A stretch of 6,136 bases of DNA. It comes from Clostridia bacterium (GTDB lineage: Bacteria > Bacillota_A > Clostridia > Oscillospirales > CAG-272). The position numbers and the translations under genes were made by a program. Positions 1-5,196 of this stretch are shown here, one piece after another. Within the stretch, counting starts at the first letter, position 1, and every line of letters begins with the position of its first letter. The notes under the pieces were generated by a model that was given only the letters and a program-made list of their open reading frames with translations, had not been told where the DNA came from and ran no database searches. Location of the stretch: positions 1 through 6,136 of the forward strand of contig JAGBSQ010000098.1 of NCBI GenBank assembly GCA_017631775.1. Reading direction: 5' to 3'.

Positions 1-18
1 ACCCCCTTCCTCAAAAGC
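1..18 (-). repeat. possible truncated end of an intergenic repeat
   Basis: The first 18 bases (ACCCCCTTCC, then TCAAAAGC) resemble the minus-strand tail that follows the large hairpin at 5197-5237 (ACCCCTTCC, then AAAAAGC). They match with one extra C and a small T/C insertion. This suggests a second copy of the same element cut by the window edge. The match is short and the hairpin part would lie outside the window, so this is a weak call. No coding region can be assigned to bases 1-39. Confidence 0.25.
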
Positions 19-39
19 TTTCACACAAAAGGATGGGTT

Positions 40-72
40 GAGAACCGTTGATAGCGGTTCTCTTTTTGTTTT
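40..72 (+). terminator. intrinsic terminator of a gene left of the window
   Basis: GAGAACCG (40-47) pairs perfectly with CGGTTCTC (55-62) around a 7-nt loop and is followed at once by TTTTTGTTTT. The T-tract lies on the + strand side only, so it should end a transcript coming from the left edge. The stop codon of that gene is not identifiable in the 39 bases available. Confidence 0.8.
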
Positions 73-99
73 GCTTTGAGGTTTGAAAAATAAAATAAA

Positions 100-130
100 C
101 GGGATAGCAAATGCTATCCCGTTTTTGTTT
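100..130 (-). terminator. bidirectional intrinsic terminator of the surface-protein gene
   Basis: CGGGATAGC (100-108) pairs with GCTATCCCG (113-121), and the A/T at 109/112 can extend the stem. The hairpin starts 9 bases past the TAA stop of the minus-strand gene. On the minus strand it is followed by a U-rich run (complement of 83-99). On the plus strand it is followed by TTTTTGTTTTT. It can therefore stop transcription in both directions and backs up the + strand terminator at 40-72. Confidence 0.88.
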
Positions 131-3100
131 TTATTTTTTCTTTTTGAACAAATTTGCAACTTTTGCAAATACAGCGCGCATACGCGCAGCAAATTTGGTT
201 GTTGCAACTCTCCATCCGCCTCTTTTGCGAACGATGCGGTTCACAATTAAGAATGCAACAACAAGTACAACAACCGCGCCTACGCAAGGCAAAATAACAG
301 TAACTAAGGTATTGTTATCGTTGCCGGTTTCGTAGTCGTTAACGGTTTGCGATTGGGTAAATACTGCTTCAAACACAAGGTTCTCTTCCTCACCTGTTGC
401 AAGAGGAGGAACGTTGCCCCAACCGATAAAGGTATAAACAAAACCGTTTGCCTCTGCCTTGGTGGGGTCTTGCGGCAGTACGATCTCTTCGCCGGAATAG
501 TACTGTGCGCTATCCCAAACCTGACCGTCTACCAAAAAGGTAACGGTATATACGATCTGCTTTACCTCAAGCGAAACTGTAGCAGGAGATGCCGGCATTT
601 GGAAGGAAGTGCCCTCTACCACAATGGTTTTGCCATCGGCAGTTACAATGGTAGCGCCTGTTACCTTATAGCCGTAAACGCACTCCAAGGCGATGGAGAC
701 CCACTCGCCCTCGGTTGCCTTTGTAACAATTTGGGTAACGTTGCAATATTCATTTGCCACGGGAACGATGGAATAGGAATAGAGACGGCGTGCTTTAAAA
801 TCGCCCTTTGCGGTGATTTGTGTGCTCTCTTGGCGTTCCCAACCGTTTTCGGTTTGCAGATCGAAAACAGTTTCTTTTCCGCTGACTTTGCTATAAGCAA
901 AGGTTACGGTAAGCTCGGGGAGCATCGATGCGTTTGCACCTACGTTGAAATACTTAAAATCGTAGGTTGCGATGTAGACCTCCTCGGTGGTTTGCATAAT
1001 AACGGTGGGCGCACCGCAATAGATGTATGCCTGCAGCGCTTCACCTACCAAGGAGACGGAAAGTGCATCTTGCCAAACAATGGTCAGGGTCTTTCCCTGC
1101 TCTGCCGCAAGGCGTGCCGCAGTTCCTGCCGAAATAGAGGACTTGGTTGCAAGCACTTGAATTTCGGTTTCGGTATGCACGGTCTCCATAGCTACCGAGC
1201 CACTCGTTGCCAAAGGTGTTGCGCGATACTGTGCCGTATAGGTGACGTCACGGGATACGGGAGCAACCGTTTTATCCCAACCCAAAAATTCATACAAATG
1301 GGTGGAAGAAGAAATAGAAAGATCTCCTTCAAACACAGGTACTTGATCATACGCCCACTCTTGTGTTACGCTTTGTGCACCGTTTTGAATGACCCAGGTT
1401 ACGTTGAACTTTTTGGGTGTGCGGATCATGCTGCCCGTGTAGGTAGCATTACCGGTAACAGGAACCACCTTGTGATCCCAACCGGAAAACTCATAGTAAT
1501 AATATTGGTTTTCGCGAGAGCTGATATCTACAACGTACTCGGGAACAGGCATAACGCCGTAGTAAAGATCTTGCGTGTAAGATTGACCGTCGAGCACCCA
1601 AGTAATGGTGTACATTTGCTTGGTCAAGCGGTAACGGGGATAGAGAGAAATATTTTCGGTAACGGTGATCCACTCGGGGGCTACTGTGCCGTCGGCATAG
1701 TTCCAACCCAAAAATTCATAAACGTATTCTGCGGTGGGTTCGCGGTGGAGGGCATCGCCCTTTACTCTGCCGCCGTAGTGTACTTCTTCTTGCTTATAGA
1801 TCGATCCATCGGAGTTATAGAAGGTAACGGTCTTGAGGTTTTCGATAGAGATCTTACGCTCAAGCGAAGCGGTACGTTTAATGACCTTAGAGGACGTAAC
1901 GGTTGCGGGAGCTTTGAGAGTGCCCTTTAAAACCTCTTGATAGAGTGCTTCTTTGATGGCATCAAATACGGGAGCCTCCGGCTTGTCGCCAAGCTCTTTT
2001 TCGGGCTTGGGCGGGCAAGGTGTACCCGAAGGATCTTCGACAACCGTGGGGGCATTGCCGGGCTTTGCAACCGGTGTGGGAGCTTCAGGCTCTACGGTGG
2101 GTTGCGCCACTGTGGGGCGAACCGGCTTTTCAAGGCGCTCTACGGGAGCTACCTCTTTTGCGGGATAGGGGGTGTTGTTGGGATCCCAGTCACCGTCGGG
2201 AGAATAATGGATGTCTTCCAAAACCTCGCGCAAGGTCTTTTTATCCATGCGCCAAGTGCTTTCGTTGCGGTAGCCATCTTGGTCAAACGCGGTGGATACA
2301 ACAAACAAATGCGCTACCAATTGGCGGTAGTGTGCCGCCTTGCCTTGGCTCTTGATGTAGGTGGAGACCAACGTATTGTCATAAAGTCCCTTTAAGGTTT
2401 TGTAAAGATCGCAAAAGTTCTTTTCAAGTGCATCGTAGTTTGCAATGTAGTATTCATAGAGCGCTTTATTCTTTTGGTACTCGGAGCTCCACTTTTTGGT
2501 GCGCAGGGTGTTGTATTCCTTGAGCAAAACGCGTAAATTTTGGGTTGCTTCGCCTGCCAAAAGGATATCCGCCTTGTTGCCGCCCGCCTTGATCAGCAGA
2601 TCCTGCTTATCCAAAACCTGCGTAACGGTGCTACCCTTGATATCGTTGTACATACACCAGCCGTTGCTATCTTTTTTAAAGACGGTTTCGAACATAGAAA
2701 GCTTTGCTACCGCCGCGCTGTAAACCTTATAATATTCTACGTACTCGGCATAGGGCTTTTCGTTGTCCTTATAGGCTTGTTCTTTTACAAAATACTCTTG
2801 CCACTGGTTGTAGGCATCGAGCTCGACTTGGTATGCATCAAGATCGTTCAAATAGGTGTTGTAAGCAGACACAAGACCGTCATAGATCGCCTTTTGAGCA
2901 AGGTAATTTGCAAAGTCTGCTTCCCATTGCTTATAGTCATTATAGGCCTTGTGTGCGGCTACAAGCGCCGTGTATTCTTCAACCGCTGCGCGGTAGTTGC
3001 TCATTTCCTCTACCGCAAGGTGACCGACCTCGTAGGCTTCGCTAGCGAGTGCTTGAATAATGCTTTGCGAAATTTCAATTTCGCAGCCGTATTCCACCTG

Positions 3101-3574
3101 CATAGTAAAGTCGCCGGAGTGGTAGCAGTTTTCAACCTGCGCTATGTAAACACCGTTTTCCTCGAGCAAGTCGTAACGAACGCCTTCGAGCATAAAGAAT
3201 TCGGGGATCCATTTAACAAGCAGACCGTTTACTGCCGTGTACGTGTGAGCTGTAACGGTAACGGCAAGGGTTCCCTTATCGCCATCGTACTGTGTATCAA
3301 CGCTGCTGCTGGGAATAAAATCGCTGTAAGAAAGAGCCAGCTCATTGGCATTCCAATACAGCAATTCACCCTCGGTGGGGGTGCGACCAAGCAGAATTTG
3401 ATAAAGATCTCCGGCAGAAAGCGTCACAGCACTCTCCATGGCCGGATTGGAATAATCTAAGGAAGGTATTTCGCGGCTCTCAGCCGACATAGGAAGAATC
3501 GCTCCGCAAAGCATAACTGCACACAATAAAATAGACAAGAGCGCAGAAGCGATATAACTACGTTTTGTTTTCAT
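131..3574 (-). CDS. large membrane-anchored surface protein with tyrosine-rich helices, proline-rich segment and InlB-type repeats
   Basis: This 1147-residue protein is predicted to be exported and held in the membrane with most of its mass outside; its function is unknown. Residues 1-31 form a signal peptide (basic MKTKRS, hydrophobic core, likely cleavage after MSA). Residues ~50-175 look like a beta-rich domain. Residues ~190-290 and ~345-406 are helical, with Tyr/Trp/Phe recurring every seven residues. Residues ~469-537 are proline-rich. InlB/Flg_new-type repeats follow at ~582-648, 655-716 and 722-785, with a fourth at ~1008-1073; cores are YEFLGW, YEFSGWD, YEFLGWD and YTFIGW. Residues ~786-940 are a beta-rich stretch I do not recognise. 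Residues ~942-1006 match the 'bacterial repeat' pattern (GYKVTGATI...FQMPAS). One transmembrane helix (~1090-1112) precedes a 35-residue basic tail; there is no LPXTG. GGAGG sits 6 nt before the ATG. An adhesin or cell-envelope role is plausible but inferred. Confidence 0.93.
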   Translation of the reverse strand: MKTKRSYIASALLSILLCAVMLCGAILPMSAESREIPSLDYSNPAMESAVTLSAGDLYQILLGRTPTEGELLYWNANELALSYSDFIPSSSVDTQYDGDKGTLAVTVTAHTYTAVNGLLVKWIPEFFMLEGVRYDLLEENGVYIAQVENCYHSGDFTMQVEYGCEIEISQSIIQALASEAYEVGHLAVEEMSNYRAAVEEYTALVAAHKAYNDYKQWEADFANYLAQKAIYDGLVSAYNTYLNDLDAYQVELDAYNQWQEYFVKEQAYKDNEKPYAEYVEYYKVYSAAVAKLSMFETVFKKDSNGWCMYNDIKGSTVTQVLDKQDLLIKAGGNKADILLAGEATQNLRVLLKEYNTLRTKKWSSEYQKNKALYEYYIANYDALEKNFCDLYKTLKGLYDNTLVSTYIKSQGKAAHYRQLVAHLFVVSTAFDQDGYRNESTWRMDKKTLREVLEDIHYSPDGDWDPNNTPYPAKEVAPVERLEKPVRPTVAQPTVEPEAPTPVAKPGNAPTVVEDPSGTPCPPKPEKELGDKPEAPVFDAIKEALYQEVLKGTLKAPATVTSSKVIKRTASLERKISIENLKTVTFYNSDGSIYKQEEVHYGGRVKGDALHREPTAEYVYEFLGWNYADGTVAPEWITVTENISLYPRYRLTKQMYTITWVLDGQSYTQDLYYGVMPVPEYVVDISSRENQYYYYEFSGWDHKVVPVTGNATYTGSMIRTPKKFNVTWVIQNGAQSVTQEWAYDQVPVFEGDLSISSSTHLYEFLGWDKTVAPVSRDVTYTAQYRATPLATSGSVAMETVHTETEIQVLATKSSISAGTAARLAAEQGKTLTIVWQDALSVSLVGEALQAYIYCGAPTVIMQTTEEVYIATYDFKYFNVGANASMLPELTVTFAYSKVSGKETVFDLQTENGWERQESTQITAKGDFKARRLYSYSIVPVANEYCNVTQIVTKATEGEWVSIALECVYGYKVTGATIVTADGKTIVVEGTSFQMPASPATVSLEVKQIVYTVTFLVDGQVWDSAQYYSGEEIVLPQDPTKAEANGFVYTFIGWGNVPPLATGEEENLVFEAVFTQSQTVNDYETGNDNNTLVTVILPCVGAVVVLVVAFLIVNRIVRKRGGWRVATTKFAARMRAVFAKVANLFKKKK
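134..310 (-). other. C-terminal transmembrane anchor and basic tail of the surface protein
   Basis: Residues ~1090-1112 are a continuous hydrophobic stretch, preceded by the polar, acidic linker NDYETGNDNN. They are followed by 35 residues (1113-1147) with 13 Lys/Arg and no Asp/Glu, ending in KKKK. By the positive-inside rule the tail should be cytoplasmic. There is no LPXTG sorting motif, so sortase attachment to the wall is not expected. Confidence 0.8.
356..553 (-). repeat. InlB-type B-repeat 4 (residues ~1008-1073)
   Basis: This is a beta-grasp-like repeat of the Listeria/Bacteroides type: YTVTFLVDG opening, YYSGEEI in the middle, the core YTFIGWGN at 1047-1054 and a closing FEAVFTQ. It is separated from the other three repeats by about 220 residues and lies directly before the membrane anchor. 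Confidence 0.75.
1220..1411 (-). repeat. InlB-type B-repeat 3 (residues ~722-785)
   Basis: Opening FNVTWVIQNG, core YEFLGWDKTVAPV and closing YTAQYRA. The YEFLGW codons (1277-1294) are identical over 18 nt to those of repeat 1 at 1703-1720. Confidence 0.78.
1427..1612 (-). repeat. InlB-type B-repeat 2 (residues ~655-716)
   Basis: Opening YTITWVLDGQ, core YEFSGWDHKVVPV and closing YTGSM. It follows repeat 1 and precedes repeat 3 with linkers of only a few residues, so repeats 1-3 form a tandem array. Confidence 0.78.
1631..1831 (-). repeat. InlB-type B-repeat 1 (residues ~582-648)
   Basis: Opening VTFYNSDGSI, middle VHYGGRV, core YEFLGWNYADG and closing SLYPRY. This is the first of three tandem copies and follows the proline-rich segment after a ~45-residue spacer. 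It is a canonical form of the repeat found in internalin-like and many gut bacterial surface proteins. Confidence 0.78.
1964..2170 (-). other. proline-rich segment of the surface protein (residues ~469-537)
   Basis: Prolines recur every two to five residues with interspersed Glu/Lys/Val, for example EKPVRPTVAQPTVEPEAPTP and PPKPEKELGDKPEAPV. The composition suggests a polyproline-II rod or an extended spacer between the helical region and the InlB-type repeats. It resembles the P-region of streptococcal antigen I/II in style. No exact repeat unit is visible. Confidence 0.7.
2357..2542 (-). other. second tyrosine-ladder helix (residues ~345-406)
   Basis: Aromatic residues fall at 366, 373, 380 and 387 (spacing 7), then 391 and 398 (spacing 7) after a 4-residue shift, in a stretch with no proline and few glycines. 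This is the pattern of a long amphipathic helix or coiled coil. It follows a ~45-residue globular-looking connector after the first such helix. Confidence 0.6.
2705..3007 (-). other. first tyrosine-ladder helix (residues ~190-290)
   Basis: Tyr/Trp/Phe occur in heptad steps: 217-224-231-238, then 241-248-255-262, then 261-268-275-282. The surrounding residues are Ala, Asn, Asp, Glu, Gln and Lys, and there is a single proline (274). This is a strong periodic signal for a long helix with one aromatic face, with 3-residue register shifts between blocks. Confidence 0.65.
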
Positions 3575-3580
3575 ACAAGA

Positions 3581-3585
3581 CCTCC
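3581..3585 (-). promoter_or_regulatory. ribosome binding site of the surface-protein gene
   Basis: On the minus strand GGAGG lies 6 nt upstream of the ATG at 3574-3572. This fixes the start and gives a protein beginning directly with a good signal peptide. Confidence 0.85.
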
Positions 3586-3613
3586 GTTCAAGAGTATATT
3601 GTCATACCTAATT

Positions 3614-3642
3614 ATCATATCATATTTTTCGACAAAAGTCAA
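3614..3642 (-). promoter_or_regulatory. sigma-A type promoter of the surface-protein gene
   Basis: On the minus strand, TTGACT (3642-3637) is followed by a 17-nt spacer and TATGAT (3619-3614). Each box has one mismatch to the consensus, and the spacing is ideal. Transcription should start near 3607, giving a leader of about 33 nt with the GGAGG site in it. Confidence 0.8.
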
Positions 3643-3757
3643 GCATTTTGGGTATTATGGCAAGCTTTGGCAACCGAGAATGCCTCCCCTCCCTGCATTT
3701 GCCCCTCGTCATTCCTCATTTGTGAACAAAATGTAAATCTCGAAAATATTTTATACA
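3643..3757. other. centre of the divergent intergenic region
   Basis: No ORF of substance lies between the two promoters. The part at 3683-3718 is almost purely pyrimidine apart from short interruptions, so the minus strand carries G-tracts (complement of CCCCTCCC and of GCCCCTC). AATGC (3679-3683) and GCATT (3695-3699) could form a small hairpin around the tract. An AT-rich stretch (about 3726-3757) leads into the + strand -35 box, as an UP-like element might. Function unknown. Confidence 0.4.
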
Positions 3758-3817
3758 ATCACTTGACAGCATCACGAGTTTGTGATATTATATAATCACA
3801 ATCATACCGACAGTGAT
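3758..3817 (+). promoter_or_regulatory. candidate operator: five ATCAC/GTGAT half-sites around the SPFH promoter
   Basis: ATCAC occurs at 3758-3762, 3771-3775 and 3795-3799, and its complement GTGAT at 3782-3786 and 3813-3817. The pair at 3780-3786 and 3795-3801 forms an inverted repeat, TTGTGAT-N8-ATCACAA, lying over the -10 box. The 3758/3771 copies flank the -35 box. The arrangement fits a DNA-binding regulator that blocks polymerase. The spacing (TGTGA-N10-TCACA) differs from the N6 spacing of CRP sites, so I do not assign a regulator family. Confidence 0.4.
3763..3791 (+). promoter_or_regulatory. sigma-A type promoter of the SPFH gene
   Basis: A perfect -35 box TTGACA (3763-3768), a 17-nt spacer and TATTAT (3786-3791, one mismatch) make a strong promoter. 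An alternative TATAAT at 3791-3796 would give a 22-nt spacer, which is too long. Transcription should start near 3798, leaving a leader of about 42 nt before the ATG at 3840. Confidence 0.82.
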
Positions 3818-3823
3818 CGGAAG

Positions 3824-3830
3824 AAAGGAG
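3824..3830 (+). promoter_or_regulatory. ribosome binding site that decides the SPFH start
   Basis: AAAGGAG lies 9 nt upstream of the ATG at 3840. The same frame is open back to a GTG at 3813, but that codon has no Shine-Dalgarno sequence, falls only about 15 nt after the predicted transcription start, and would put the GGAG inside the coding region. The ATG at 3840 is therefore preferred. Confidence 0.82.
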
Positions 3831-3839
3831 ATTATTAAA

Positions 3840-4892
3840 ATGATTGTTTTATTTGTACTCGCCGTTCTGATTTTTGTTGCCGCTCTGGCAACCATCTTTG
3901 CCGCCAAAAAGATAAACAAGCCCCTGCTACGTGGCGTGTTGCCTACCTTGCTTTTGGTGTTTAGCGTATTGCTTGCAGTTGTAAGCTGCGTGCGCACCGT
4001 TCCCACGGGTCACACGGGTATTGTAACCACCTTTGGTAAGGTTGAGGACATCACCTATGAGGCAGGCGTTCACTTCTGCGCTCCTTGGCAAGAGGTTGTT
4101 AACATGGACAACAGAAACCAAAAATCCTCGGTAGACCTTTCTTGCTTCTCCTCGGATATTCAAGAGGTTAGCGTTACCTACACCATCAACTATCAAATTT
4201 CCAAAACAAACGCGCAAACCATTTATAAGGAAATCGGCATCAGCTACTACGACGTCATCATCGCTCCCCGTATTCAAGAGGCCGTAAAGAGCGAATTTGC
4301 AAAATATACCGCAGAGGAACTGCTCAATATGCGCTCCAAGCTCTCGGGCGACATTCGTACCCTTTTGACTACACAACTCGAAAACTATAACGTAGTCGTA
4401 ATTGACGCGTCTATCGAAGACCTCGACTTCTCCGACACCTTTACCGATGCCGTTGAAGCAAAGCAGGTAGCCGAGCAAAAGAGCAAGCAGGCAAAAATTG
4501 AACAAGACCAAAAGAATATGGAAGCTGCCGCTGCTGCAGAGCGTGCCGAAATTGAAGCAAAAGCAGAGGCCGCCGTGGCAAAAATTGCCGCTGAAGCAGA
4601 GCTTGAGGTTGTAAAAATTCAAGCAGACGCTGCCGAATATGCAGGTCAAAAGGACGCTGCCGTTATCGGTCAAGTGCGCGATATTCTTGCAAAGGATCCC
4701 ACAAAGTTGGACGATGAGGATATGCACAATCTTCTGCTCTATTACTACATTCTGCAATGGAACGGCGTTCTCCCCGAGACCTATTTCAGCAACAGCGATT
4801 TTTACAGCATGCTGGCCGCTCTTGGCAGCGGTGCTCTTGACGGTACCCTTCCCGAGACGGAAATCCCCACAGACCCCCCCGTTACCCCTTAA
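3840..4892 (+). CDS. SPFH/band 7 (prohibitin-like) membrane protein
   Basis: This 350-residue protein belongs to the stomatin/prohibitin/flotillin/HflK-C superfamily, whose members form ring- or cage-shaped membrane scaffolds and often modulate membrane proteases or local membrane order. Two hydrophobic segments (~2-22 and ~33-50) are joined by a short basic loop. The SPFH domain follows at ~51-200, with the characteristic opening VPTGHTGIVTTFGKV and a GVHFCAPWQEV strand (here EAGVHF rather than the common GPG-HF). Residues ~203-270 are an Ala/Glu/Lys coiled coil. Residues ~295-325 (LLLYYYILQWNGVLP) resemble the C-terminal 'WDGKLP' region of bacterial prohibitin-like proteins. The tail is Pro/Thr-rich. 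It is monocistronic, with its own promoter and terminator. No NfeD-type protease or partner gene is adjacent. The two N-terminal membrane helices are unusual; many relatives have one. The specific biological role is not known. Confidence 0.92.
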   Translation: MIVLFVLAVLIFVAALATIFAAKKINKPLLRGVLPTLLLVFSVLLAVVSCVRTVPTGHTGIVTTFGKVEDITYEAGVHFCAPWQEVVNMDNRNQKSSVDLSCFSSDIQEVSVTYTINYQISKTNAQTIYKEIGISYYDVIIAPRIQEAVKSEFAKYTAEELLNMRSKLSGDIRTLLTTQLENYNVVVIDASIEDLDFSDTFTDAVEAKQVAEQKSKQAKIEQDQKNMEAAAAAERAEIEAKAEAAVAKIAAEAELEVVKIQADAAEYAGQKDAAVIGQVRDILAKDPTKLDDEDMHNLLLYYYILQWNGVLPETYFSNSDFYSMLAALGSGALDGTLPETEIPTDPPVTP

Positions 4893-4912
4893 CAAAATAT
4901 GAAAACAAAAGG

Positions 4913-4941
4913 CGGAGAGTCTCAATGAGGCTCTCCGTTTT
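4913..4941 (+). terminator. intrinsic terminator of the SPFH gene
   Basis: CGGAGAG (4913-4919), a T, and CTC (4921-4923) pair with GAG (4927-4929), a G, and CTCTCCG (4931-4937) through a T-G wobble. This gives an 11-bp stem with an AAT loop, followed by TTTT. It lies 20 nt past the TAA. An A-rich flank on the left (4901-4910) could also give weak function on the minus strand. Confidence 0.85.
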
Positions 4942-4952
4942 CCCTATTATCT

Positions 4953-5128
4953 TGACGGATGCTCGCATCCTACACCTCATCCGTCACTCGTCGCCCAGCG
5001 ACGTTTGACACCTTCCCCTCAAGGGAAATGCTTATATATTTCTTCCCTCGACAAACACCCCCTCTTAGAAATCAGGGTCTCGGCGGCCCCTTATTTCTCG
5101 CGGCAGCAAAAGCAAGCGGTACGCTTGC
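4953..5128. repeat. hairpin-rich intergenic repeat island
   Basis: No credible gene lies here, but inverted repeats follow one another: TGACGGATG (4953-4961) with CATCCGTCA (4978-4986); nested within that, GGATGC (4957-4962) with GCATCC (4965-4970); CGTCGC (4989-4994) with GCGACG (4998-5003); TTCCC (5013-5017) with GGGAA (5023-5027); AGAAAT-n-AGGG (5067-5077) with CCCT-n-ATTTCT (5088-5098); and GCAAGCG (5112-5118) with CGCTTGC (5122-5128). On the minus strand, phrases such as CCTTGAGGGGAAGGTG and GACGGATGAGGTG match my memory of multicopy intergenic repeats in gut Clostridia, which I cannot verify here. It is probably a degenerate MITE-like or REP-like composite. Confidence 0.55.
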
Positions 5129-5196
5129 GCCGACCGTGTGTCCGTGGCTATTGAGTTCTTTCTGGTGATTTCTGTTAGAGCGCTTTTTGGAAGGGG
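5129..5196. other. intergenic spacer between the repeat blocks
   Basis: This spacer carries no ORF with a ribosome binding site and no promoter I can defend. GCCG at 5129-5132 can pair with CGGC at 5101-5104, which would extend the neighbouring hairpin at 5112-5128. The segment 5181-5196 reads, on the minus strand, as the CCCCTTCC-AAAAAGCG tail after the large hairpin and probably belongs to that element. Confidence 0.35.

Noticed and set aside
1..51. C-terminal end of an upstream + strand gene (frame 1 open to a TGA at 49-51)
   Set aside because: The frame would end inside the terminator stem, and the bases resemble a repeat tail. With 51 nt no coding signal can be judged.
2831..2846. Exact 16-nt match GTATGCATCAAGATCG to the right window edge (6121-6136)
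   Set aside because: Both copies encode D-L-D-A-Y in frame within unrelated proteins using the same codons. This is best read as coincidence, although it would be worth a look if the window edge were a contig end.
347..3460. Long + strand open frames (527, 152 and 306 codons) antisense to the surface-protein gene
   Set aside because: They mirror the codon pattern of the minus-strand gene, lack ribosome binding sites, and give Cys/Arg-rich products with no domain. The minus-strand product has a signal peptide, repeats and an anchor.
3780..3801. CRP-type binding site (TGTGA...TCACA)
   Set aside because: The half-sites match, but the spacer is 10 nt instead of 6, and a CRP-like regulator is not established for this kind of organism. 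It is kept only as an unassigned inverted repeat.
3813..3839. Upstream in-frame GTG start for the SPFH gene, adding nine residues
   Set aside because: It has no Shine-Dalgarno sequence, is too close to the predicted transcription start, and the added residues include the AAAGGAG that serves the ATG at 3840.
3927..4925. 332-codon minus-strand frame opposite the SPFH gene
   Set aside because: It is a shadow of the SPFH codons, runs into the terminator hairpin, and has no ribosome binding site; its translation has no recognisable feature.
4959..5168. 69-codon + strand frame in the repeat island
   Set aside because: It has no ribosome binding site, lies across several inverted repeats, and its product is low-complexity and unlike any family I know.
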